Source: Cotesia glomerata (Eukaryota; Arthropoda; Insecta; Hymenoptera; Braconidae). Taken from it: 64,000 nt of DNA. The first letter of the stretch is position 1; every line of letters starts with the position of its first letter. Where the stretch lies: positions 1,860,001-1,924,000 of the forward strand of contig NC_058161.1 of NCBI RefSeq assembly GCF_020080835.1, given 5' to 3'. A program made the position numbers and the translations under genes. Below are positions 1 to 12,959 of this stretch, one piece after another. The notes under the pieces are model-generated. The model was not told the origin of the DNA. It did no database searches and saw only the letters and a program-made list of their open reading frames with translations.

Positions 1-803
1 ATATAAGCTCATCCCGATGTTACACTCGTCAAGACCTTTCATTTGAGTACCCACATGCATTTTTCATATATTTTCCATATATACATATATATAATATATA
101 TAAATATATAAAAAATTTATGTGGGTAGTCAAATGAAAGGTCTCGATGAGTGTAATGTCGGGGTGAGCTTATATCTTTAAAAATGTCAACATTTCACAAG
201 ATACAAGGTCGTTTTTTAATTATGTTAAAGTGCCCTGTACTTTCTTAACTATTGACATTTTTAAAAATATAAGCTCATTCCGACATTACACTCATCGAGA
301 CCTTTTATTTGAGTACCCACATCAATTTTTCATATATTTATATATATATTATATATATGTATGTATGAAAAATATATCAAAATGCATGTGGGTACTCAAA
401 TGAAAGCTCTTAATGAGTGTAACATCGGTATGAGCTTATATCTTTAAAAATGTCAATATTTCACAAGATACAAGGTCGTTTCTTAATTATGTTAAATTGC
501 ACTGTACTTTCTTAAACATTGACATTTTTAAAGATATAAGCTCATACCGATGTTACGCTCATTAAGAGCTTTCATTTGAGTACCCACATGCATTTTGATA
601 TATTTTTCATACATACATATATATAATATATATAATATATATAAATATATGAAAAATTGATGTGGGTACTCAAATGAAAGGTCTCGATGAGTGTAACATC
701 GGGATGAGCTTATATCTTTAAAAATGTCAATATTTTACAAGATACAAGGTCATTTCTTAATCATGTATCTAGAGATAGAGCAATTTCGAATGCAGCCTAA
801 ATG
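1..803 (-). mobile_element. Helitron-type palindrome element, copy 1 (cut by window edge)
   Basis: Several head-to-head palindromes share arms containing GAGTACCCACAT and its complement, joined by GTCAATATTTCACAAGATAC spacers. The right end carries TATCTAGAGATAGAGCA and GCAGCCTAAAT, the block found at the 5' end of this family, so the copy lies on the minus strand. The hairpin/CTAG end is off the window. Confidence 0.7.
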
Positions 804-2319
804 AGATAATAATAATAAAATAAAAATTACCTGTCTTTATGTCAACTATTATTTCATAATTACACCGTCGAGGTCAAATATCACAATAAAAAAAAAAAAA
901 AACAATAATATTTCTCATATCGGCATCAACGATTTTAATGTCAAGTCCCAAGTCGCTGTTACAATGTGAGAATTTCCGTCATGCTTCGAGTCTCTGAAAA
1001 ATGTTCTTTTGTCTTAACACGTGTACTAACTAACATAAACATTACACATACTTTTGTTTATATATTGTTAGAAAATGTTAGAAAAGTCTAGTGTCTGATG
1101 GTCACAACTCTCAGGTTCTCAATTTCCGTAAAATTCAACATTTTTTTTTAATAATCAAGATGAAAATTTTTATTATTAATATTTTGGGTGTTATATTGAA
1201 AATATTAAAAAATTATAAGGCATTTTTTGAAGAAAATTTAATTTTTAATAATAAAAGGCTTTATCAATTTTTTTAATATTTTAGACAAAATATTGATTTA
1301 AATAAAAAATAAATTATTATTAATAAATTTTTTTGACAAATTTAAAAAAATAAATTTGTATAATTAATAAATATTTTGATAATTTTTAATAAAAAAATTA
1401 ATTATAAAATTTATAACTAATAAAAATGAAAGTTTATTTTATTTCTATTCAATTTATCGTCTATTAAAAAAATACGAAAGGTGAAAAAAAATGCGTGACA
1501 AGAAGATAGTTACGGACTTATGAGCGACAATGTTAAATCTTATCCACAGTAAGCATCAGTACAACTCTTTTCATACATATATATGTTATAGCAATAGCAA
1601 TAAAGATGTATAGACAGATATTTACAGTAAGTAAACGTGTTGAATGCGCGAGAAAAATAATAAACATGTAACTTGGTAAATTAACACTAGAATACTAAGA
1701 TTTAGTCTTGCTCGGCGGTGCATGGCTCGGCTGTTTTTGTCACAAAAAGTAAATGATAAAATAGATGTCTCATTAATGTCTGATTTAAGCAAAACCGCGG
1801 TTTTTTGCTCAAGCCGGGTTATTTTATACCGCTAATAATAAATAATAAATAAAGATTTATTTACCACGATATGAAATCCAATTAAATGAATTATAAATTA
1901 TTAAGTGTTTTATATTCCCCATCACAGGATTTTATTTTCTTTTCTTTTCCCTCGGATTTTTTGCAGGTTGCGCGAACTTTGAGCCAACGTTTTGAGCAAC
2001 CACGGTACCGGAGTTTAAACGCAGCTTTACGCACGCATGCTCATAAATTATCGCTACGGAACTTGTATAAGCTAATATCATACCGGGTTCTAAACATCTT
2101 AATGCTCAACTCGCTTATTTTTTCACTTCAAAGAAAAATTATTTCATGTTTTATGACTCGTTTTTCCATAAAAAAAAGCTCGAGTTACCCTTCCGTGTAT
2201 AATTAGTCTTTAAGATACTTTTTTTTTTGAGACATAGTTTTATTTATTATTTTTTTGAACCTTTAAATAAAAATATAAGAAAAATTTATTAATTTTATTA
2301 TTATTGTTATTTTTTTGAG
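804..2319. other. Intronic AT-rich DNA
   Basis: Mostly A/T-rich with poly-A near 888-902. A slightly GC-richer patch lies at 1690-1830 and another at 1960-2110 with short open frames of no recognisable content. Nothing else seen. Confidence 0.4.
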
Positions 2320-3200
2320 TAATATATCAAAAATATGAAAATATATAAAAAATTTGTGTGGGTATTCAAATAAAAAGTCTCGATGCGCGTAACATCAGGA
2401 TGAGTTTGTATCTTAAAAAATATGAATAATTAAGAAATGACATTGTATTTTGTCTACTGATGATATTTTTAACGATATAAGCTCATCCTGGAGTTACACT
2501 TATCGAGACCATTCATTTGAGTACCCACATCAATTTTTCATATATTTATATATATTATATTTATATGTATATATGAAAAATATATCAAAAATGCATGTGA
2601 GTACTTGAATGAAAGATCTCGATGAGTGTAACATCATGATGAGTTTATATCTTAAAAAATGTCAATAATTAAGAAATTACGTTGTGTTTTTTCTACTGAT
2701 GATATTTTTAACAATATAAGCTCATCCTGGAGTTACACTCATCAAAAGCTTTCATTTGAGTACCCACATGGCATTTTTTATATATTTTATATATATGATA
2801 TATGTGAAATATATAAAATATATGAAAAATTCGTGTGGGTACTCAAATGAAAGGTCGCGATGAGTACAACACCAGGAAGAGCTTATATTTTAAATAATGT
2901 CAATATTTAAGAAATGACGAATTTTGTCTACTGATGATATTTTTAACGATATAAGCTCATCCTGGAGTTACACTTATCGAGACCTTTCATTTGAGTACCC
3001 ACATGGCATTTTTTATATATTTTATATATATTATATTTCTCATATTTGTGAAATATATGAAATATATAAAATTTTCGTGTGGGTATTTAAATGAAAGGTC
3101 TCGATGAGCGTAACATCATGATCTTATATCTTAAAAAATGTCAATAATTAAGAAATTACGTAGTATTTTGTCTATTGATGATATTTTTAAATATCATATT
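2320..3200. mobile_element. Helitron-type palindrome element, copy 2 (degraded)
   Basis: About three palindromes of the same family are diverged from the others (for example 'cctggagttac' in place of 'cccgatgttac'). The spacer holds 'tactgatgatatttttaa' instead of the usual 'gaactattgacattttt'. Neither terminus is recognisable. It forms a subfamily with copy 3. Confidence 0.65.
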
Positions 3201-4239
3201 TTTGTATAAAAAAATTTAATTGATACTTTTTTAATAAATTAAAAATGCCGATAATTTAAATTTTGTATTTTTTAATAATAAAAATTATAAATTTAATAAT
3301 AAATTGAAACGCTAAAAATAACATAGATTTTTTAAAAACATAAGATAAACTCGTAAACCCAATACAAAGCCTCACACGACGACGTTGATGATGAGTCGTG
3401 ATACAATCTACTCATTACATAATTTCACCTTGCCACTAAACACGAAACAATGCAATACAATAGCCTCTATCCTCGATCCTCTTCACTCAGTACAGTCTTG
3501 GTCTGGGTCTTTTATTTATTTTGCTGAAACACTCGACCGATGTGTCAACTTTTTAAAAACCGTCGACTAATAATAAAAATAACAACAAAAAAAAAAAAAT
3601 AAACGCAAAAGCTGGGATAGATATATTATTTATTTATTTATATTCATCTCAGTAAATGAGATGAAAAAAAAAAAAACATGGAAACTGTCAGCTGTCACTT
3701 CACTACTTGACCTCTACTACTTGAATTGAATTATAATTATTAATTTAAAATTGTAATTAACAGTTGATAGATTAAATTGAAAATTAACAACATTTTGTCA
3801 CAACTAATCTCGTTTATGTTTTATTTGTTGATGGAATTTAATGATTGCTTTGTAAATAATAATTGATGTTTTATTTGTAATTTTTAATTAACTATTGATT
3901 TAAATCTGTTAATGTAATCAAACTTTTTTTATTCATATTTATTGAATGTATAAAAGAATTTTTTATTTTTATTGCAAGATCAGAGATTAATTCATCACGT
4001 CAGTCTACAAATATTTTAATTAATTTATTTATTTTATTTTATCTTTTTATATTGAATATTTTTAATTGTATAAATTTATTTTAAGTAGTATCAATAAATT
4101 ATTATTTTTTATTTAATTCATTATTTTGTCTAAAAAATTGAAGATATGAAAAAATTTATCAGGCCCTTTCTTACAGAGAATTTAATCTTTTATAAAAAAG
4201 GTCTCTTTTCATATTTTGCAGATATGAGGGGTCAATATC
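3201..4239. other. Intronic AT-rich DNA
   Basis: A mixed-composition patch at 3350-3570 (short open frame, not protein-like) is followed by low-complexity A/T-rich sequence. No repeat or gene recognised. Confidence 0.4.
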
Positions 4240-5040
4240 GTTAAAAATATCATCTGTATACAAAATATAATATAATTTCTTAATTATTGACATTTTTCAA
4301 CATATAAGCTCATCATGATGTTACACTCATCAAGACCTTTTATTTGAATACCCACACGGATTTTTCATATATTTTATATATTTATATATTTTATAAATAC
4401 ATACAAATACCACATATATATAAAATATATAAAAAATTCCATGTGGGTACTCAAATGAAAGGTCTCGATGAGTGTAACTCCAGGATGAGCTTATATCTTA
4501 AAAAATATCATCAGTACACAAAATACAACGGCATTTCTTAATTATTTATATTTTTTAAGATATAAGCTAATCCTGATGTTACGCTCATCGAGACCTTTCA
4601 TTTGAGTACCCACATCAATTTTTTATATATTTATATATATTACATATATGTATATATGTATATATGAAAAATATATCAAAAATGTTTGTGGGTACTCAAA
4701 TGAATGCTCTTGATAAGTGTAACATCGGGATGAGCTTGTATTATTAAAAATATCATCAGTAGACAAAATACGACGGCATTTCTTAATTATTGATATTTTT
4801 TAAGATATAAGCTCATCATGATATTACACTCATCGAGACCTTTTATTTGAGTACACACACGATTTTTTTCATATATTTTATAAATATGATATATCTAATA
4901 TTTGTGAAATATATAAAATATATAAAAAATGCCATGTGGGTACTCAAATGAAAGGTCTCGATGAGCGTAACATCAGGATGAGCTCATATCGTAAAAAATA
5001 TCATCAGTATACAAAATACAACGTCATTTCTTAATTATTG
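4240..5040. mobile_element. Helitron-type palindrome element, copy 3 (degraded)
   Basis: Three palindromes of the subfamily seen at 2320-3200 share the 'atcatcagta.acaaaata' spacer. Arms read 'gagacctttcatttgagtac' and its complement. No hairpin end and no 5' block are visible. Confidence 0.65.
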
Positions 5041-6229
5041 CAAGAATTTTTTATTTTTAATAATTTTTCATAAAAACTAATTTTTGAAAAAACAATTTTT
5101 AATTGATTCCGGAAGGTATCGTTAATATATAATAAAACATTTAAGTAAATTATGCAGAAAATTAAACCGATAGAGTATCATTCAACACATTACAAATGAT
5201 AATTTAAATAATTCTATTGCTTAAAATAAAACTAAAATTAAAAAACAAAGCTTAGCTTTGACCGTTGGGCTTGGGTCGTTCCTGGGAAACAGTTAATAGG
5301 ACGAATTACACTAATAAAAGGTAACAACGTCAGCCGTTTTCACGGTAGAATAATAATGGGGCAACGCTTTGGCGCACTCTGGGCCCAGTTCTGGGGACCC
5401 CCATTTGAATATTTCCCTATTGCCGAGCCCCCGTTATACTCATATATAGTTACACATTTATAATACATATAAAACCACCCGGACATTGGACATGCGCGCG
5501 CTTTTTAATACGCATCGACGCGTATTTCTGCTATTATACGCTCAGCGGCTGGCGTTTTACCCGAGCCTGGCAATACGAATTGTATTCTATCCTCAAAACT
5601 TCTAATTTATTATCGCTTATGTCCTCATAAATATTTATCTCCGCTAATTCGAACCCCAGCCAATAAATTTAAACATAAATAAAAGTGTCGCGTTAAAATA
5701 AATGAAAAAAAAAAATTTTTATAATAAATTATGTAAGTCATCGTCAACAAAATTGACCACTCTTGTTAATAACGTAATAATTAGCCATGCAAACAGGTAT
5801 TATCGGAAAAATTCTGTTCTGTTTTTTCTAGTTCGCGATAACTATTGTATCGATAAGCCCGCTGATGACCATTACGCCAGCTACTTTTCAGTTTCTTTGT
5901 TTTTAATATATATATTTTAAATAAAAAAAATTATTAATTTCAAAATGATTAAAATTGAGTTTTAAATTATTTTATTTTTTTTTATGACGACTTTTTTTTG
6001 CAGGTAAAATTTATATATTGAAAAGAGGGAGGAGGAGGGGAAGAAAGGCAATCGTGTACTTCTACTCGTGAAATGGACAAAAAAAGAGACATTTATCGAT
6101 TCCGGACAGTACTAAGGATTCAACTCGGGGATTATAAATCCACAGCACGCGTTCAGAGTCAATCGTTTGTATTTATTTTATCGAGTTAAAAATAAATGCG
6201 AAGATTTAAGAGATTTTTTGTCTATTTAA
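5041..6229. other. Intronic block with GC-richer core at 5250-5600
   Basis: After an AT-rich lead, 5250-5600 has balanced composition ('cgctttggcgcactctggg', 'ggggacccccatttgaata') and looks single-copy. A second such patch is at 6000-6180. Candidate conserved or regulatory sequence; no gene seen. Confidence 0.35.
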
Positions 6230-6690
6230 AGGAATTTTCTAATTTATAAATAAAAAAAATAGAAAATTTTTTAGGGTTTTTTTCATTGAAGATTTTTTAA
6301 AATTTAGAATTTTTTTTAAATTATAATTTCAAATCGTAGTTTTAATTAAATTATTAAATTATAGTTTTAATTAAATTAATAAATTTCAATTTATAGTTTT
6401 AATCAAATTATTAAATTTTAATAATTTTTAAATTAATATAAATTTTTTTATAGAAAATTTTTCAAAATTTAGAATTTTTTTAAAATTATCATTTTAAATT
6501 GTAGTTTTAATTGAATTATTAAATTTTAATAATTTTAAAATTTTAAAATTAATATAAATTTTTTTTAATTTTTTCATAGAAGATTTTTTAAAATTATAGT
6601 TAAAATTAAATTATTAAATTTAAATAATTTGAAAATTTTAATAATTTTATTATTAAATTATAATTTTAAATTACACTTTTTTAGAAAATA
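6230..6690. repeat. AT-rich imperfect tandem repeat
   Basis: Repeated 'ttttaattaaattattaaat' and 'aaaatttagaattttttt' units recur about every 150 bases. Almost pure A/T; no further structure seen. Simple expansions of 'taataatttttttaaaaaat' follow at 7560-7760. Confidence 0.5.
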
Positions 6691-7839
6691 ACTTTTTTAA
6701 GGAGTTTGATTGAATATCTTAAGTTCTAATCAACCGATCAATTTAAAATTTGGTATGAACCTTCTCAATATATTTCTCTACAGCCCTTAACTGCAATAAA
6801 GCCAAAATTTTAATTATTACTATTTTTAAAAAATTCTAAAAGTAAAAAAAATTTTCAAAAAATCGAGTTTTTGTTAAATATTCGGAATTTAGCATATAAA
6901 TTTTTTTTAAGGTAGAGGGGGTGTAATTTTTTTATTAAAAATTTTTTTTATATTTTTAAAATATAAATAAGTAGTAAAAAAATTTATTAAAAAATACTTG
7001 TTGGTTTTTTTTTATGATTAATATTGAAATTTGAGTCGTTTATTTTTAGAAAGAAAGAAATTTAAAAGAAAAAAATTAGCAATTAATCAATTCCAAAGGT
7101 CATTTGGGATTGATTGATGAGTCAAGTTTTTTATGATACAAAAAAAAATGGCAAGAAATGTTGGAAGAAAATTGCGCAATTTATAAAAAGGAACAGAAAA
7201 AATGTTGTAAGATTATAGTAGCGTAAAAAGAGTAAAGAGTGAAAGAGTTTGTTGAAGGCATTGTGGTGTATATATTGTATATGGTATATGGTAAGTATAA
7301 GTATATAACGGTCTAGTCCTTCAGTGTCTTAAAGATAAGAAGAAGATACAAGGGTGGGAAGCTGCAGTCATTCGCATGAAAATTTTTGTTGACGTTTACA
7401 GTCGCGGTTTCTGAGTTATGAGGGAAATTTTACGGCGCATCTGGTATGCTCAGAGTTTCTCGGCTAGAAAACGATGAATTATTATTATTATTTGTTGTAG
7501 AAGTAGTGTGCAGTCAAATTATATTGCAGAAGAATTTTTATTGTCTGCAGTTAAAATTTTTTTTAAGAAAAGTTGAAAAAATTTTTTTTCTATAAAATTT
7601 AATAATAATTTTCTTAAAAAATTTGATAATAATTTTTTTTTTTTAATTTAATAAAAGATTTTTAAAAAAAATTTAATAATAATTTTTTCAAAAAATTTAA
7701 TAATAATTTTTTTAAAAAATTTAATAATAATTCTCTTAAAAAATTTAATAATAATTTTTTTAAAAAAGCAAAAATTAAAAAAAAAGAAAAATAAAAGATT
7801 TTTTTAAATAAATTAAATTTTTATAAAAAAAAAAATCAG

Positions 7840-8363
7840 TATAAATTAACAATATTCCCCCCGAATTTTTTACAGTGTAAATATGAAGACTAAAAATGAA
7901 AATAAGTAAAAGGTACCTGTCATCGGATAATCTTGGTATTAAATATTCAAAAGGAGCTCAGGTCGGTATACATAAATATATAAATATAAATATAAACATA
8001 AACTTATAAATGTGTATCTATTATAGCCGACATAATAGCAGAACGTCAAGTGGCTCACGGAAATTATGCTAATGGGTGATTTGGTTAAATGCCGGGAGTC
8101 GTTTATCCGGCGCCTTGGGACTACCCTAAATACCGGTCTCAAATAACTCCAGTGAATAAGATACCACACACTGATAGCACCCACTAATATATATCAACTT
8201 GTTTGAGTACGAGTATCACTCCGCCGTATCAGGAAGTCTGCTTATAAACCCACCAATCATACATACATCATACATCATAAGTACGTTCATCCCTATTTAT
8301 TGACAGCGCACAGAAAAAAACTTTATTTTTTTTTAATTATTATTATTGAAAAATTTTGATTTG

Positions 8364-8412
<49 letters not shown>
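7840..8412. other. Intronic unique block and (TAA)n tract
   Basis: 7900-8290 has mixed composition and a minus-strand open frame of 81 codons that does not look like protein. It ends in a (TAA)n microsatellite at 8367-8411, beside Helitron-type copy 4. Confidence 0.35.
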
Positions 8413-8413
<1 letters not shown>

Positions 8414-9050
8414 TAGCAACCTTGCAGTTACTATGTAATTGCCGTGAATTGTGAACTATAAATAAATAAAATTTTGCTTTATTAAATAATGAATTTTGTT
8501 AAATTGCACTGTACTTTTTTAAATATTGATGTTTTTAAAAATATAAGCTCATCCCGATGTTACACTCATCAAGAGCTTTCATTTGAGTACCCACATGCAT
8601 TTTTGATATATTTTTCATATATACATATATATAATATATATAAATATATAAAATATATGAAAAATTGATATGGGTACTCAAATGAAAGATTTCGATGAGT
8701 GTAACAATAGGATGAGCTTATATCTTTAAGAATGTCAATAGTTCTTAAGTTACATAATTAAAAAATGACCTTGTATCTCGTGAACTATTGACATTTTTAA
8801 AGATATAAGCTCATCCCGATGTTATACTTATCAAGAGCTTTCATTTGAGTACCCACATGCATTTTTGATATATTTTTCATATATACATATATATAAATAT
8901 ATGAAATATATAAAAAATTGATGTAGGTACTCAAATGAAAGGTCTCGATGAGTGTAACATCGGAATGAGGTTATATCTTTAAAAATTTCAATAGTTCACA
9001 AAATACAACGTAATTTCTTAATTATGTATCTAGAGATAGAGCATTTTCGG
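8413..9050 (-). mobile_element. Helitron-type palindrome element, copy 4 (near complete)
   Basis: The 3' end is at 8413-8416 (CTAG), followed inward by AACCTTG and an imperfect hairpin. The outside base is T on the minus strand, matching the CTRR|T rule of Helitrons. The body holds two palindromes (about 8540-8730 and 8800-8985). The 5' side ends with the TATCTAGAGATAGAGCATTTTCGG block near 9050. It is inserted directly beside a (TAA)n microsatellite. Confidence 0.8.
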
Positions 9051-9879
9051 AAAAAAAAAACCGATTTTTTCATATGACTATTCTGGACAACAAATTTTTT
9101 TTATTCTCTTAATAATATACATAATAATAATAATTTTGACTTGAAATTTTATTATTGTTTATTATTATTATTATTATTATTATTTTATGAAGAGCAAAAA
9201 AATAACCGTGATTATAACCCGGTCGTCAGCTCGCGTGACTTAATGTCGTGTCGATACCCCGTTTATTAGCATACACACTTTTGAATTTCTCCTTATTTTT
9301 CTCATTGTCAATAAAATTACTAAAATAATAATAATAAACAAATAAACAAACAAACGAAAAATAATGAATGAAAAAATTAAATGGTATATCTGGAGCGCCT
9401 TCACATCCGCCGTTTTTCATCGAGATGTTTTATGATTTTTTATCATTATTATTATTATTATTATGAAAAAAATATTTGAAATGGCGAGTAAGTAGTGCGT
9501 AGGCATCCCTCAAGTACAAAATATGCACATGCAGTAAACAAGTTTCCGTCCATCCTCATCCTCGGTAAGTCCAGCACAGGTAAAATAAATAAATGCCGGC
9601 TCCATATCAGCAGCATGATATAGGTATAGGTATATTATATATGTAGTGTATAGGAGTCCGCCTTCCTCCGCGGACCGCGGTTGCATACCGGGTGTTCACA
9701 TCCGTGAAAACAGGCTTCGTAAATATCCAGGTTTTATGCATCAATATCGCCGGTATAGAGTACGCAGCATAGCCAAGGCTAGCTTCTCTTCTCTTCTTCA
9801 ACCATTCTTGTTCTTCCTCTTCATTTTATATTTCATACATCCATCAGTAAGACTTAGACTGAGAAAATTTCATTTATAG
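9051..9879. other. Intronic unique block
   Basis: AT-rich start with (ATT)n near 9155-9184. A balanced patch at 9500-9830 includes 'cctccgcggaccgcggttgc', a GC-rich palindrome (CCGCGG twice). Open frames on both strands overlap here and none looks real. Confidence 0.35.
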
Positions 9880-10815
9880 CCTGATATGTTCATATGTGGC
9901 CATATCAAAAGATTATATGAGTCTATATTTAGCCTGATATATTAGTAAGTAATTTTCTGATATAAAAGTGGCAATATATGATCATATGTGGTCCTATTGG
10001 GACCTATCTAGCTTGAAATTATCATAAATAATTTTTTTATAAATTTTAGTTCTGAAAATTTCCAACAGGTGGTGTATGGTAACTAAATTTTTTCACAAGA
10101 AGAGAGTTAATTTTCCGTTATTTAGTTCTAAGATAAAAATCATCATTTTTTTACTGTCTTAAAGAATTTATCTGATATTTGTTATTATTTTAAACAATTA
10201 TAAAACCAATTTTTAATTTTTAATGTCCATATATATGCATAAAAAATGATCACATAGGGTTATATATGATCATATGTGGTTCTAGTAGAACCTATCTAGC
10301 TTGATATTCTTATAAATAATTTTTTTATAAAATTTAGTTCTAAAATTTTCCAACAGGTGGCGCATGGTCGCTTAATTTTCTCACTAGAAGAAATTTAAGT
10401 TTGTGGTATTTAGTTCTAAGATAAAAATCATCATTTTTTTACTCTTTTAATGAATTTATCTGACATTTATTATTATTTTAATCAATTATAAATCAATTTT
10501 TAATTTTTAATATATTCATATACAAAAAAAATGATCAATTATGGTTATATATGATCATATTTGGGCCTAATAGAACCTATCGGGCTTGAAATTATCATAA
10601 ATAATTTTGTTATAAAATTTAGTCTTAAAAATTTTCAACAGGTGGCGCATGGTAGCTAAATCTTCTCACTAGAAGAGAGTTATGTTTGCGGTATTTAGTT
10701 CTAAAATAGAAATCATATTTTTTTTTTACTCTTTTGATGAACTTATCTGATAATTTTTATCATTTTAATCAATTATAAAACCAATTTTTAATTTTAAATA
10801 TAAAAGAATGATTGC
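9880..10815 (+). repeat. Tandem array, ~280-bp period, with CTCF-like motif
   Basis: There are three units, each with 'tatatgatcatatgtggtcc', 'cctatctagcttgaaatt', 'tttagttctgaaaattttcc', the core AACAGGTGGCGCATGG, and 'tatttagttctaagataaaa'. Core positions are 10062-10079 (GGTGTATGG variant), 10350-10367 and 10635-10652. A partial inverted copy is at 12130-12355. The array is related to the one at 28480-29210. Confidence 0.8.
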
Positions 10816-12129
10816 ATATGAACGAGTACATTTTGAACTATATAATTTTTCTTATCAATAATCAATTAATATAGTAAATAGTAAATATATTAATACATAA
10901 TACAGTACAAGCTTTAAGAGTATTAGCCTAACAAGTTTGACGGAGCAAAATTTTACCTTATTTAAGATGGTTTTTATAAATTTTATAGTTTATATGATAT
11001 TTAAAAATAATATTATTCTAAAAATTATATTAATATCACGTTTTTCAACTAATTATCTATTTTTATCCAATCTGTCAGTTTTTTATGTATCAGTTTCTTC
11101 TTATAATTCATAGACGGAAAAATTCCAAATAATAATCTTTCTAAAAATTTCAATCTAAAAAAATAAAAAATTTATTAAACTAAAAAATAATTCAATAAAA
11201 AATTAGTATCGTCTTACAAGTAAAATCCGCGTGCCAACAACTCATCTAAAGAAGAAAAAAAAATATATATATATATATTTTATTTTTCTCATACATAAGC
11301 TTGTCTTTTTCTTTCACGAGTGTTCCTAAACATGAAATGTGAATAGCAGTATATAATGCTCATAGGTATATGGGATGTACCGCGATACGCCCACTGCGCT
11401 TCATCCTGCAGTGGTTCTCAAAAATATTAAATAAAAAAATATTCAATAAATGTTATTGCCGCAGTGCTGTAGACTTTTTTAAATATTTTCATCTAACATA
11501 TATATTTCTTACAATTCTCTAGCGGTAAATATCTGTTAAAGAGTAATATATATTTGCACAGGAGGTTGACAATAATGTGATACATTGAGTCACGTGGAAG
11601 CGGAATATTTTATAATAGATCATTGCAGTAGATCATTGATAGACGTGTGCATCGTGAATCATCAACAATACCTATATATATTTTTTATATATATATGTAT
11701 GTCGATGTGTGCAATGTAGGTAAAGTCAAAGTTTCGTGGTGCAATGCGTGCACGTCCTCTACTTTAGTGACACGCAACCGACATTATTTCTTTTTATACC
11801 GACTTTTTATTATTATTTTTATTATCATTGTTATTATTATTATTATTTTTGATGCCCGAAGCTATTCTTATAACAGTCGTTGGCGAAATGTGCGGGCACC
11901 GGCAGTCAAAAAGAAACAAAAATAAGGAAATGAAAAGAAATACTTTTATACTTTTATATTTTATATAAATATACGTTCATGTTCTAAGAAAATAATGTCT
12001 AGTGCAATGTCATCATGGCAATGAGAGCATGACTTTTTTTTAACCTGTTATTGTTTAGTTATAAAAATTGTTTAGTGTCTTTAAATTAATAAAAAAAAAT
12101 TACTTTCAAAATATTTAAATTCAAAAAAC
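10816..12129. other. Intronic sequence, weakly structured
   Basis: AT-rich to 11220, then a mixed patch (11220-11930) with a short open frame ending in low-complexity Ile/Phe codons. No recognised element. Confidence 0.35.
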
Positions 12130-12355
12130 CATAAAAAAATTTTTTTAACATATTTTAAATTAAAATTTGTTTTTATGATTGATCAAAATAATATAAAATA
12201 TCAGATAAATTCATTAATAGAGTAAAAAAGCATGATTTTTATCTTAGAACTAAATACCGCAAAGTTAACGCTCTTCTAGTGAGAAAATTTAGCTACCATA
12301 TGCCATCTGTTGGAAATTTTCAGAACTAAATTTTATAAAAAAATTTTCAATAATA
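12130..12355 (-). repeat. Inverted partial unit of the 9.9-10.8 kb array
   Basis: The complement of one unit reads 'atcagataaattcattaat', 'tatcttagaactaaatacc', 'ctcttctagtgagaaaattt', 'accatatgccatctgttgg', 'cagaactaaattttataaa'. The AGGTGGCGC core has decayed to AGATGGCAT. It directly adjoins Helitron-type copy 5. Confidence 0.7.
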
Positions 12356-12358
12356 ATG

Positions 12359-12398
<40 letters not shown>

Positions 12399-12895
12399 GT
12401 GAAAAATTGATGTGGGTACTCAAATGAAAGATCTCGATGAGTGTAATGTCAAGGTGAGCTTATATCTTTAAAAATATCAAGAATTCACAAGATTCAAGGT
12501 CATTTTTTAATTATGTATCTTGAGAACTATTGGCATTTTTAAAGATATAAGCTCATCCCGATATTACACTTATTAAGAGCTTTTATTTGAGTACCCACAT
12601 GCATTTTTGATATATTTTTTATATATACATATATATTATATATAATATATATAAATATATGAAAAATTGATGTGGGTACTCAAATGAAAGGTCTCGATGA
12701 GTGTAATGTCATGATGAGCTTATATCTTTAAAAATGTCAATATTTCACAAGATACAAGGTCATTTCTTAATTATGTATCTAGAGATAGAGCATTTTCAAA
12801 TGCAGCCTAAATACTTATCATAATAAATTGACTATCGGTGAGGATGATATGAAACCTTGAAAAGGTGCAAATTCAAGTTAAGACCTTTGCAATGA
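12356..12895 (-). mobile_element. Helitron-type palindrome element, copy 5 (3' truncated)
   Basis: This copy starts abruptly in an (AT)n run, with half a palindrome and then one complete palindrome (12540-12730). It continues through the 5' block TATCTAGAGATAGAGCATTTTC and GCAGCCTAAATA. Beyond that, about 80 further bases match the flank of the copy at 40189 (shared 'aaattgactat' and 'atgaaacctt'), so the family extends past GCAGCCTAAAT in some copies. Confidence 0.7.
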
Positions 12896-12913
12896 CATTA
12901 AATTTCACTTAAA

Positions 12914-12959
<46 letters not shown>

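Noticed and set aside
8413..9050. Regular repeats read as a CRISPR array or satellite
   Set aside because: Units are inverted rather than direct, have no unique spacers, and are bounded by Helitron-type ends in an animal genome.
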